Shown here: piece after piece, positions 44,590 through 55,312 of the stretch
Numbering within the stretch: the stretch's first letter is position 1
How the letters are laid out: every line of letters starts with the position of its first letter
Source: Pegoplata infirma
Lineage: Eukaryota; Arthropoda; Insecta; Diptera; Anthomyiidae
DNA length: 64,000 bases
Direction of reading: 5' to 3'
Assembly (NCBI GenBank): GCA_963921195.1
Contig: OY992536.1
Span: forward strand, 98,171,550-98,235,549
The notes under the pieces: generated by a model
The model's database searches: none
What the model was told of the DNA's origin: nothing
The model's input: the letters and a program-made list of their open reading frames with translations, nothing else
Translations under genes and position numbers: made by a program

Positions 44590-47155
44590 AAATGAAGCTT
44601 TATAAAAAATTTTCAAAAGGAAAAAAATTTCGGAATCCAAAAATTTGTCATAGAAAAAAATCTGAACATTTTAAAAGAAAAAATCTAAAAATTTTTGTAG
44701 AGAAAATCTGAAAAATTTGAGAGGAAAAATGTGACTTAATCTGAAAAATATCTGTCAATCAAGAAGTTCTTATTATGAAGAGAAATTTTCTTTGGGAAAA
44801 ATTGTTGTGAACGTGAAAAATTGTTGTTGTGTAAAAAATGACTTAGACTTTTGCTACAGGAAAAATGTATCAGAATCTGAGATTTTTTCAATAGAAAAAA
44901 ATGCCTTAAAATCAGAGACTTCTTGTCTGAGAATCTAAGACTTTTTTCTAAAGGAAAAATGACTCAGAACCTGAAATTTTTTCTATAGAAAAAATTTCTC
45001 AAAATCTGAGACCTTTTTACAGAAAAAATGTCTCAGAATCTGAGACTTCTTTTACAAAACAAATGTCTCCGTCTATGAGACTTTTTCTATAAGAAAAATG
45101 TCTCAGAATCTGACACTTTTTCTATAAGAAAAATGTCTCAGAATCTAAGACTTTTTCTATAAGAAAAATGTCTCAGAATCTGAGACTTTTTCTATGAGAC
45201 ATTTTTCTATAAGGAAAATGTCTCAGAATCTGAGATTTTTTCAATAAGAAAAATGTCTCAGAATTTGAGACTTTTTCTATAAGAAAAATGTTTAAGAATC
45301 TGAGACTTTTTCTTTGGGAAAATACGTCTCAGAATCTGCGACTTTTTCTACAAGAAAAATGTCTCTGAATCTGAGACCTTTTTAATAAGAAAAAAGTCCC
45401 AGAATCTGAGAGTTATTCTATAAGAAAAATGTCTCAGAATCTGAGACTTTTCCTATAAGAAAAATGTCTCAGAATCTGAGACTTTTTCTATAAGAAAAAT
45501 GTCTCAGAATCTTAGACTTTTTCTATAAGAAAAATGTCTCAGAATCTGAGACTTTTTCTATAAGAAAAATGTCTCAGAATCTGAGACTTTTTCTATGAGA
45601 CATTTTTCTATAAGTAAAATATCTCAGAATCTGAGACTTTTTCTATAAGAAAAATGTCTCAGAATCTGAGACTTTTTCTATAAGAAAAATGTCTCAGAAT
45701 CTGAGAGTTTTTCTTAAAGAAAAATGTCTCAGAATCTGAGACTTTTTCTATAAGAAAAATGTCTCAGAATCTGAGACTTTTTGTATAAGAAAAATGTCTC
45801 AGAATCTGAGACTTTTTGTATAAGAAAAATGTCTCAGAATCTGAGACTTTTTGTATAAGAAAAATGTCTCAGAATCTGAGACCTTTTGTATAAGAAAAAT
45901 GTCTCAGAACCTGAGACTTTTTCTATAAGAAAAATGTCTCAGAATCTGAGACTTTTTGTATAAGAAAAATGTCTCAGAATCTGAGACTTTTTGTATAAGA
46001 AAAATGTCTCAGAATCTGAGACTTTTTCTATAAGAAAAATGTCTCAGAATCTGAGACTTTTTCTATAAGAAAAATGTCTCAGAATCTGAGACTTTTTCTA
46101 TAAGAAAAATGTCTCAGAATCTGAGACTTTTTCTATAAGAAAAATGTCTCAGAATCTGAGACTTTTTCTATAAGAAAAATGTCTCAGAATCTGAGACTTT
46201 TTCTATAAGAAAAATGTCTCAGAATCTGAGACTTTTTCTATAAGAAAAATGTCTCACAATCTGAGACTTTTTCTATAAGAAAAATGTCTCAGAATCTGAG
46301 ACTTTTTCTATAAGAAAAATGTCTCAGAATCTGAGACTTTTTCTATAAGAAAAATGTCTCAGAATCTGAGACTTTTTCTATAAGAAAAATGTCTCAGAAT
46401 CTGAGACTTTTTCTATAAGAAAAATGTCTCAGAATCTGAGACTTTTTCTATAAGAAAAATGTCTCAGAATCTGAGACTTTTTCTATAAGAAAAATGTCTC
46501 AGAATCTGAGACTTTTTCTATAAGAAAAATGTCTCAGAATCTGAGACTTTTTCTATAAGAAAAATGTCTCAGAATCTGAGACTTTTTCTATAAGAAAAAT
46601 GTCTCAGAATCTGAGACTTTTTCTATAAGAAAAATGTCTCAGAATCTGAGACTTTTTCTATAAGAAAAATGTCTCAGAATCTGAGACTTTTTCTATAAGA
46701 AAAATGTCTCAGAATCTGAGACTTTTTCTATAAGAAAAATGTCTCAGAATCTGAGACTTTTTCTATAAGAAAAATGTCTCAGAATCTGAGACTTTTTCTA
46801 TAAGAAAAATGTCTCAGAATCTGAGACTTTTTCTATAAGAAAAATGTCTCAGAATCTGAGACTTTTTCTATAAGAAAAATGTCTCAGAATCTGAGACTTT
46901 TTCTATAAGAAAAATGTCTCAGAATCTGAGACTTTTTCTATAAGAAAAATGTCTCAGAATCTGAGACTTTTTCTATAAGAAAAATGTCTCAGAATCTGAG
47001 ACTTTTTCTATAAGAAAAATGTCTCAGAATCTGAGACTTTTTCTATAAGAAAAATGTCTCAGAATCTGAGACTTTTTCTATAAGAAAAATGTCTCAGAAT
47101 CTGAGACTTTTTCTATAAGAAAAATGTCTCAGAATCTGAGACGTTTTCTTTAAGA
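44590..47155 (+). repeat. 35-bp palindromic satellite, second large array
   Basis: Degenerate at 44590-45060, then regular from about 45070 to 47150 with the same unit as 34946-38345. A block with GTATAAG instead of CTATAAG spans about 45780-46020. A truncated dimer containing TCTATGAGACATTTTTCTAT occurs at 45190 and again at about 45590. From about 46020 the units are almost invariant, suggesting recent expansion. Confidence 0.97.
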
Positions 47156-47568
47156 GAAATAAAAAAAATACTTAAGAACCAAACATTTAAGTAATCCCAA
47201 ACAAAAGACTTAGGACACAAACGTCTTTATATATCTATTCATCTACCCACTTGAGCCTTAGAATTTTTTTGTAACACTTTCCTTATATTTTATGCTATTA
47301 CTTAAAAAAAAATATAATTATTTTTTATGGCATCTCATATTTCACATCAAATTATTTACTCCTAGTTTCATAATTATTTTTACAAAATTTTTCATATTTT
47401 TTTTTTTTTATTTTTTATTAAAGTCATATCAACAAAAAATATTTATAAAAATTTGTTAAGTAAATTCTTAGCTAGCCTTCTAACCTTCTTTTTGTTCGTC
47501 TACAGCCGCTACTTCTTAACATAACTAACAATTGTTGTAACGTGTTCATATTAAAGCTTTTAACCTTT
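47156..47568. other. AT-rich stretch, no gene seen
   Basis: Opens with 'cccaaacaaaagacttagga' and 'cacaaacgtctttatata' (47201 on), nearly matching 43788-43823 on the other side of the HINE plus satellite array. No gene. Confidence 0.5.
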
Positions 47569-48425
47569 TTATACCCTACACCACACTGTGGTACAGGGTA
47601 TAATGAGTTTGTGCTGATGTTTGTAACTACCCGAAATATTGGTCCTAGACCCACTTTTAAGTATACCGATCGACTTAGAATCACTTTTTGAGTCGATTTA
47701 GCGATGTCCGTCCGTCCGTCCGTCTGTCCGTCCGTCCGTCCGTCCGTCTGTCCGTCCGTCTGTCTGTCCATGTAAACGGTTTAAACACGATACAGGTCGC
47801 AATTTTTTATAAATTGACTTAAAATTTGAAACTTAAGCCTCTTTTGGCCCAAGGACGAAACCTATTGAAATTGGAAAAAATCGGTCCATATTTAGACATA
47901 GCCCCCATACAAAGGTCCTCTATAGTTTTGGCTCAAATGACTCTAATAGCCGCATTTTAATAGGTATCTTTTCTAAATTTGGCAGGTAATCATGTTTCAT
48001 CCACACAAATCACCATTCCGAGTTTTAAAGAAATCGGACCAGTTCTTCTTGTAGCCCCCATACAAACCACCATCCCGATTTTCACATAAGTCTCTCAAAT
48101 TTCATTAAAATAGAAAATATTTAATTAAAATTCAGTTTGTGTATGTTAAACGCGTACTTTGAAGACCTTATTAAATCTGATTATCATCGGACCATTTTTG
48201 GACTTAGGTCCAATGTGAAAATTTCGCCCGATATTCAGTTGAAGCGGTTTATTGTCAACAAAAAGAAGCCTATTCCACTCAAATTTGATTTGTGAGTGCT
48301 TCTTACACTTATTAAATATTTGACAAAATATAGATCTAATCAGTCCATGTTTGAACTTGGGACCCATTTTCCGGGAAACTCAGGTGTAGGGTATTATATG
48401 GTCGGTCTTGACCGACTATAATTTT
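47569..48425 (-). mobile_element. HINE/mini-me-like element, subfamily D, best-preserved copy
   Basis: Reads TTTTTATACCCTACACCACA with hairpin partner TGTGGTACAGGGTATAA, then 'tgatgtttgtaactacccg' and 'aagtataccgatcgactta'. A long GTCY microsatellite (about 47706-47768) follows, then 'tggcccaaggacgaaacc', two 'cccccatacaaa' blocks, and an end 'ggtcggtcttgaccgactat' after TGTAGGGTATTATA. The 99-residue open frame on the minus strand here merely translates the GTCY tract. Confidence 0.7.
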
Positions 48426-49329
48426 CTTAATTGTTTTGTATTCTTATTTTTATTTAACCATCATCACAAGTTTTTTGTTTTGTAAGTTTTGTTCCCAGCA
48501 AACAAATAGAGAAACCCTCATTGTATGGAAAAGTGTATGGATTCCATACTTTACAGCACTCTAAGTACGAGTACATAATCATGTAAATGGTAAAATGATG
48601 TTTATTTCGTATTTATTTTAAAATAAAAAAATATTATAGAAAAAAATCTTTTAAATGCAATTGGGGGTTTTTGTTGGAGTTGTTCAGGGGCGTATCTCAA
48701 ACAATTTTTAAAAGGGACACATTTTTCTAAACGAATAATTACTAAGAATCTGAGAATTGTTTTGAAATTTTTTATACAAAACAATCACACATTTTGATAC
48801 ATTTATGTATTTGGTACTTTCTAAATTGAAATGGCTAAATGAAGTAAAAAAGTGTTATCTGGTGCTTTTTATATCCGCTATTGTTAGTTTAGCAGTAAAA
48901 AAATTTGGATAATTAAAATATACAATCCTTCTAAAAAAATCTAAAAAGTACCAATTAAAAATTTAATGGGTACAAAATTGTACTTTAGTACATTTTTTGT
49001 AAGGAAATTTTATATTGGTTAAAAAATAAATGAATTTTCTATCAAAAATTGTTTTAAACAACGCTTTTAGAAGCTTGGATTTAGAACGTAAGATCCTCTA
49101 GTCAGGAAAAAACGTATTGAAAAAAGTACTTTTGGAAATACCAAATCTAAGGGGGCAAAGAGGGGGAAAAAGTATACTTTGGTACTTTTTCTATCTCATG
49201 AAATAATGGTCAAAGAAACTTTAAATGCAGAATCCACAAGTGGGAAAAACATTCTGAAGGAGTAGAAAGTTCTAGAAACTGGAAATTTGCAGAATGATTA
49301 ATTTAGCGAAAAAAATATTCTGACTTTTT
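48426..49329. other. AT-rich sequence, no gene seen
   Basis: Contains 'cccagcaaacaaatagag' near 48495, a word reminiscent of CCC-ended elements, but no partner end was found. Nothing else is supported. Confidence 0.4.
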
Positions 49330-49905
49330 CGGTAGGAGACATTGGGGACACCTTCCCCTTGCGATAGATGTTATCAAATGGATTTATTATGATTCTTGCA
49401 TCTATTTAATCCAATTAATCATTATTAAAATACATTTTTTATATCCACGCCCCACAAAACGGGCCTGTCAAGCTTTTATTTTTATTTTTTTATACGCTGG
49501 TTCTACATGCAAGGTTTTGAGCTTCCTCTGACATAAAAATGTTGCATTCGCTTAAAAAAGTACAGAAACCCCTGCAAAAAAATACCGTTTTCCAGAGGTT
49601 GGTTTAGTTCTCCAAGGGGGAACTTTTTTTCCCTTGGTCCGATTTTGCCCATTTCCGAAATTAATCTGCCTAGGAATATAAGACATATTCCAGCCAAACT
49701 TCGAAAGCCTAGCTCTTTTATTTCGGACTGTATCGTGTCCTCTACAGACGGACAGACGGACGGACATCGCTAGAATGTCTTAGAATCGATCACTATCAAT
49801 AATATATATACTATATGGGGTCCTAGATCGATATTTCGATGCATTACACACGGAATGACAAAGTGAGTATACCCCCATACTGTGGTTGGAGGGTATAAAA
49901 AAATT
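49330..49905 (+). mobile_element. HINE/mini-me-like element, subfamily C, 5'-truncated
   Basis: Lacks the AACAAGT start and first hairpin. From 'ccttccccttgcgatagatg' onward it follows the C pattern: 'ccacgccccaca', 'cttggtccgattttgccc', GTCY remnant ACGGACAGACGGACGGACAT (49748-49767), and end 'gtggttggagggtataaaaa'. Confidence 0.65.
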
Positions 49906-50007
49906 ATAACAAACCACTGTGCAGGGAAATCAACTCAATTTAACAATTCGTCAATATTACTATAGAACGGGACAGTGTTGTGTTCCTGAAGACCTATCCA
50001 GTGACAC

Positions 50008-50829
50008 ACACAAAAAATGAACTAAAAAATGGGAAAATTAAATAAATTCAAGGATATTGATTTAGCTCCATTGTCATGTTTTCCTTCTTTTAAGTTTATA
50101 GTTTTCCTAAAAATAAGGAAAGAAATTTTTTTTTAATATTATGCCAATTTGAATTAAAAAATGGAAAAAATTTTAATTCAATTTAGTTCATACACATTTG
50201 AAGACCCGATTGGGTGAATACCCCATTGGGTTCGGATTCGAGAAGTTCAGACCCCGATGGGCTTAGACACAGTTGTGTCATAGTTTTTTATCCAAAATTT
50301 TTGTCCATTCTTAGTTTTTAAGATACGTAAATTTAGGGGACCACTGGGGTCTTGAAAATTTAAAAACTCGATAATTTTAAAACTTTTACTCAGAGGGCTT
50401 TTGTGTATTTGGCATTCTTCGTGTAAAGAGCTACAAAAATGCTTTTGAACTTTTTTTGTGTTGGGAATATTTACCGAAAAATTTTAGGGAATGCCAACTT
50501 TTTTAAATCCAAAGTTAGGAACCATTGGGGTCCACTTATGTGAAGAGGGCCGGCGATAATATGGCGAACTAAAGAACCAAATATATCCTCCGTTTTGCTC
50601 TATCTGGCTTAGTTTTCGAGATATCGCCATTTTAAATTTTTTTGAAAAAAAAATTTTTAAGTTATAAAAATTTTACTAAGATATTGGAAAAACTCCTTCT
50701 AAAACTTCCTAAAACTAAAAAAAAAAATGATTTTTTTTTTTAAATATTTAGGGAATATTTCTTTGGCGGTAAGAATTTCTTCCGTGTATTAATGAACTCC
50801 ATTCAAGGAAAATAATGGACTATTTAACA
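50008..50829. mobile_element. Element with repeated GAACTAAAAAATGG word
   Basis: Starts near ACACAAAAAATGAACTAAAA and ends near 'taatgaactccattcaagg' and 'aataatggactatttaac'. The short word and its inverse (TTTTAATTCAATTTAGTTCA) fill both edges. A separate repeat (50192-50660) occupies the middle. Ends are less exact than in neighbouring elements. Confidence 0.4.
50192..50660 (+). repeat. About 0.5-kb dispersed repeat, copy 1
   Basis: Opens ACACATTTGAAGACCCGATT and ends near 'gagatatcgccattttaaat'. The second copy is 51374-51880. Shared landmarks are 'ggaccactggggtcttga', 'ctacaaaaatgcttttg' and 'ttttgctctatctggctta'. Some open frames exist on both strands of copy 2, but they are not shared by copy 1, arguing against coding. 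Confidence 0.8.
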
Positions 50830-51231
50830 GTACACAGAAAAAAATAAAAAAAAATATTTTAGTAAATTTTTAATACTATTGAGTAAAAAATTACTGAATG
50901 TTGCACCAGTAAACGTTTTAATAGTATTGAGTAAAATTTTAATACAAATTTTTAGCCCAGGAAAATAAGGAGAAAAAAGGGCAATCTGCGGAAAATCGGA
51001 TAGGTTCTCTGAAAATTTGCACAGACCTTAGTTTTGACAATCTAAATAAGAAAAAAAAAGTCCCCAGCAATCACCCGTGTCCTTGCTGAGATATTGAAGT
51101 CAAAGGTCACAAAAACCGGGTTTTTTACAGTTTTTTGCTAATATCTCGCTTGATATGCGTCGTAGGCTTTAAGAGTCTATTACAAAACTTGTAGAGTATA
51201 AAATTGCCTACAATATCTTTCTGAGATACTA

Positions 51232-52109
51232 CACTCAAAAAAAAAAACTGTAATGTTAGCAAAAAAAGCTTGTAAATCTACAAGAAAATTTGCTGATTTT
51301 GAACCCACAATTTTTTTGCTAAAGTTAGCAAAAATGTTTTGCCAATAATTAGTTAACAAAAAAAATTTTTTTTTTGACACATTTGAGGACCCCATTGGGT
51401 TCGGACCCGATAGGTCCAGACCCCGATGGGCCTAGACCTATTTGGGTTCCTTAAAAATCGTCATAGTTTTTGATCCAAAATTTGTGTCCGTTTCGCTCTA
51501 CCTTGCTTAGTTTTTGAGATACGTGATTATAGGGGACCACTGGGGTCTTGAGAATTAAAACTCGATAACTTCAAAAATATTACTCGGAGAGCTTTTGACT
51601 ATTTTGCGGTCTTGTTCTACGTATTGAGGGCTACAAAAATGCTTTTGGACTTTTTGTTGTGTCGGCAATATTTACCGAGATATGAGCATTTTAAAATTTT
51701 CGGGAATGCTAACTTTTTTGGATCCAAAGTTAGGGCGCATTAGGGTCCACACATGTGAAGAGGACCCGCGAAAGTATGGGGATTCTAAGAACCAAAAATA
51801 CCCTCCATTTTGCTCTATCTGGCTTAGTTTCCGAGATAGAGCCATTTTAAGTTTTCTGAAAATAAAAAAAAATTTACCATTTATTTTTGCTAATGTTAGC
51901 AAAAAATCTTGTAAAAATGTTGTCAACTCAATTTCAAATCTTAGCAAAAGAAATTAGTTCAACGTTTGTTTAAAATTGCTAATGTGCTAAATGAAGTTTA
52001 CAAGAATTTTTTGCTAACATGCTAATCTCAACTAAAAATTTGCTAAAAGTTAGCTAACTAGCATTAGCAAAAAAAAATTAGTAAATCTACTAACGTATTT
52101 TTTTGAGTG
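51232..52109. mobile_element. CACTC-ended element with repeated TTAGCAAA word
   Basis: Left CACTCAAAAAAAAAAACTG, right TATTTTTTTGAGTG, TA on both sides. The interior edges consist of GTTAGCAAAAAA, TTTTTGCTAAC and GTAAATCTACAAG words in both orientations. Copy 2 of the dispersed repeat (51374-51880) sits in its middle. The left arm of the host foldback resumes at 52112 with 'aggccaaaattcac'. Confidence 0.78.
51374..51880 (+). repeat. About 0.5-kb dispersed repeat, copy 2
   Basis: Opens GACACATTTGAGGACCCCAT and runs to 'gatagagccattttaagttt'. Homologous along its length with 50192-50660, with an extra 'ccgatgggcctagaccta' region less decayed than in copy 1. The overlapping frames of 91 codons on opposite strands (51672-51957) fall here and are judged chance. 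Confidence 0.8.
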
Positions 52110-52495
52110 TAAGGCCAAAATTCACAAAAACCAGATTTTTTACAGTTTTTTGCTAATAGCTCGCTCGATATGAATGATACACTTTAAAACTCTATTAAAA
52201 AACTTATAGAATATAAAATTATGTACAAATTTCTCTTTATAATTTTTTTCGTATCCCTTACCGTTTTTGAGATATGGGCGAATTTATCTATTATTTATGA
52301 ATATAATAGGGGGACACAAAATAATGACACCAAACATGAAAACTGAAAAGGACATATCTTTAAAACGAAATCGTGTATTACTAAAAAATAAAAACTGCTA
52401 CGTAGATAATTAATCTAGCTTTTATTTGAGTCTGATCTAGAGCAGATTGTGTAATTAATGAAAATGCTGCGAAGGTCGAATTGTAAAATTAAGTT

Positions 52496-52861
52496 CCCTA
52501 GTAAAAATATTATGCTAATTTTACTAAATAGATCTAATTTGATCCGTAAAATGGTTGTATCAAATAATATCTAATTGTATAACTTTAGATCGAAAAATAT
52601 AAAAATTGATACAATTTGATCCTGAATTTGGTCAAATCTAATTTGATCAAATTGATCTTATAATATCTATTTTTATATAATTTGATGAGCAAAACCAAAA
52701 TACGAATCTAATCATATATGGAGCAATATCTAACCATATAAAGTGGATCAACCGTATCAAAGTGATAGATAAAATTTTATCTAAATTTATACGGAAGCAT
52801 ATTAACTCATATAAGATTGTATCAAATTATATATGATTATATCAGAAAATTTTTACTCGGG
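52496..52861. mobile_element. CCC-ended MITE with TT duplication
   Basis: Left CCCTAGTAAAAATATT, right AATTTTTACTCGGG (one mismatch in the inverse), flanked by TT. The 366-bp interior is made of 'atctaatttgatcaaattga'-type words in both orientations. Compare the CCCGGCTAAAAAT ends at 22267. Confidence 0.72.
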
Positions 52862-52924
52862 TTATTTTAAAATATTTTTTAGTTACGAGTAATTAAATGA
52901 GAATCGGGTGTCTCTTACAACTTA

Positions 52925-53512
52925 CAAGGGAAGTATCTCAACCCTTATAAACCGATTTGCCTGAAACTTAAAATATATATCAAAGAGACAATTCTAAGGT
53001 TGAAGTGTCTCGGTTTATCGGCCATATCGGGGATTTAGGGGTTCAAAACATGGGTCAAAAAATGGCGAAAAAATTGTTTTTTGTATTTTTCAGCCATTTC
53101 TTTTTAAGAAACTATATGATGTTTTCATATGAGAAGAAAGGTTTTTTTAATGCCTATCCAATGGTGGCAAAACCTTGTAAAAATTCGGCTTCTTTAAATA
53201 TTTTTTTTAGGAAAATGTGTAAATTTTGGGGGGTACTTATGTAAAGACATAGACTTACGATATCCATATGGATAAGAAATAATCTTTATTAAATTTAAGT
53301 CGACCCGTATTTTTGCCCTAGATAATATTCCTGTTAGCTCGGAAGTTATCAAAATTTTCCCGAAGGTCCACATGATTTCATAAGGGGACAACGAAATTTT
53401 TAAACACCGATATGGCCGATAAGCCGAGACACCCCAACCTTAAAATCGTCTCTTTAATATATATTTTAAGTTTCAGGCAAATCGGTTCATAAGGGTTGAG
53501 ATACTTCCCTTG
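52925..53512. mobile_element. MITE with long inverted repeats and TTA duplication
   Basis: CAAGGGAAGTATCTCAACCC at the left is mirrored exactly at the right end, and complementarity continues for about 125 bp with few changes. TTA flanks both sides (52922-52924, 53513-53515). The centre (about 340 bp) includes 'ggtcaaaaaatggcgaaaaa'. TTA fits the TWA target of PIF/Harbinger. No transposase. Confidence 0.82.
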
Positions 53513-53799
53513 TTAGTGTAGAGTAATTAAAAAAAGCAACAAAAAATATTTCTTGTGTTATAAAAAAAGTTGGAGGTCATAAATTAAATGGCCTGAGAAA
53601 CGGGTGTCTCTTACAAAACAATCCTGGTCTGAAACTTTTTACTGATCGGCAAGTTATATGATACCTGAAGATAAACAAAAAAATTATTACTAAAAATAAA
53701 AAAAATTGAACTTACAAAAAATTGATTTTTTTTGGGAAACATATTAGAAATCCTGTATCAAAAAATATTTTAATATAATTTTTTTTCTAGCTCGACTCT

Positions 53800-54214
53800 C
53801 GTAGCACACACCTAAAATAAAACCTATGTCAAAGCTGCAGAAAAATCTGCCCATTTTGAGCTAAATGAGAAAATCTGTCGAGGCAGCAGACAAATCTGCT
53901 GATTTCAGCTGAAAATTTTCTGATTTCACCTGAAAAATTTCCTGATTTTAGCAGAAAAATCAGCTCATTTTAGCAGAAAAAATCTGTTGATTTCAGCAAC
54001 CAATCTAATGATTGGATGAAAAAAAAACTTTTTTTAAAGATAGTTGCTAAATATTTCTGTAAAATTAGAAGAATAATCTTCTGATTTCTGTTATTTTCTA
54101 TACTAAATGACTGAAAACTTAGTAAAAAGATCCATTTCAGCAGAAAAATCTGCTTAAAGTTTGAAGCTGAAAGTTGTTTACAGATTTTTTGACAGAATTT
54201 TTTTTTCTTGAGTG
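53800..54214. mobile_element. GAGTG-ended element with repeated CAGCAGAAAAATCTG word
   Basis: The right end TTTTTTTTTCTTGAGTG is followed by TA. The interior repeats AGCAGAAAAATCTGC and CAGATTTTCTCATTT-like words, for example near 53830, 53955 and 54140. The left end is not resolved; 53800 is approximate. Confidence 0.55.
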
Positions 54215-54858
54215 TATTAAAAAATTACGCAATCTGCTCTAGATCAGACTCAAATAAAAGCTAGATTAATTATCTACGTAGCACTTTTTATTTTTTAGTA
54301 ATACACGATTTCGTTTAGAAGATATGGCCTTTTCATGTTTGGTGTCATTATTTCGTGTCCCTATTGTATTCATAAATTAAAGATAAATTCGCCCATATCT
54401 CAAAAATGGTGAGGGATACGAAAAAAATTACAGAGAGAAATTTGTTCATAATTTTATATTCTATAAGTTCTTTCATACACTCTTAAAACGTAGTACTCAA
54501 ATTAACCGAGATATAATCAAAAAACTGTGAAAAATCAGGTTATTGTGAGTTTTGGCCTAAATATATCAAAAACGGTGAGAAAGATATTGTAGGCAATTTT
54601 ATACTCTACAAGTTTTGTAATAGACTCTTAAAGCCTACGACGCATATCAAGCGAGATATTAGCAAAAAACTGTAAAAAACCCGGTTTTTGTGACCTTTGA
54701 CCTCAATATCTCAGCAAGGACACGGGTGATTGCTGGGGACTTTTTTTTCTTATTTAGATTGTCAAAACTAAGGTCTGTGCAAATTTTCAGAGAACCTATC
54801 CGATTTTCCGCAGATGACTCCTTATTTTCCTGGGCTATTATTAAATGATTAAAAAGAT

Positions 54859-54945
54859 ATTTGAGTAAATTTTTAATTGACACAATTAAAAATTTACTTT
54901 ATTTGAGTAAATTTTTAATTGACACAATTAAAAATTTACTCAAAT
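54859..54945. repeat. Duplicated perfect hairpin
   Basis: AGTAAATTTTTAATTG, ACA, CAATTAAAAATTTACT forms a 16-bp perfect stem with a 3-nt loop. The block occurs twice, 42 bp apart. It is part of the right terminal zone of the 50833-55312 foldback. Confidence 0.9.
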
Positions 54946-55312
54946 TATCTATTTTTTTTTTTTTTAAATTTAAAAAAGTTTTAAATTTTTTTATAAAAAA
55001 AAAAAAAAACAAAAAACTTGTTTTTTCAAACTTTACCAAACATATTTATGTCTCAAAAATATAGGAAATTTTTATAAAGACGAATACAAACTTTCATATA
55101 CATATACAAAAAACTATAAACTAAACGAGAATTCAAAAAACTATGAGAGTTTAAAAAAAATTAAAAAAACTATTAAATTTTTATTAAAATACATTGTTTT
55201 TAAAATTTTTAAGTAAATTTTTAATTGCGTCAATTAAAAAAATACTCAATTTTTATTTTTAAATTTAAGCAAGTGATTACTCAAATTTGTTTTCTCCATA
55301 TTTTTTTCTGTG

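Larger units (their letters stand above)
50833..55312. mobile_element. CACAG-ended foldback element, 4.5 kb with four nested insertions
   Basis: Left CACAGAAAAAAATAAAA and right TTTTTTTCTGTG are inverted, flanked by TA. Long inner arms match: 50945-51230 plus 52112-52475 against 54217-54840 inverted, for example 'cttgatatgcgtcgtaggct' near 51149 and 'agcctacgacgcatatcaag' near 54634. Nested within are a CACTC element (51232-52109), a CCC-ended MITE (52496-52861), a TTA-flanked MITE (52925-53512) and a second GAGTG-ended element (to 54214). No coding capacity. Confidence 0.8.

Noticed and set aside
47472..47771. 99-codon minus-strand frame rich in D, Q, T, G and R
   Set aside because: It translates the (GTCY)n microsatellite of a HINE, with no start context or family resemblance.
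51672..51957. Overlapping 91-codon frames on opposite strands
   Set aside because: They lie in copy 2 of a dispersed repeat and are not preserved in copy 1 (50192-50660).
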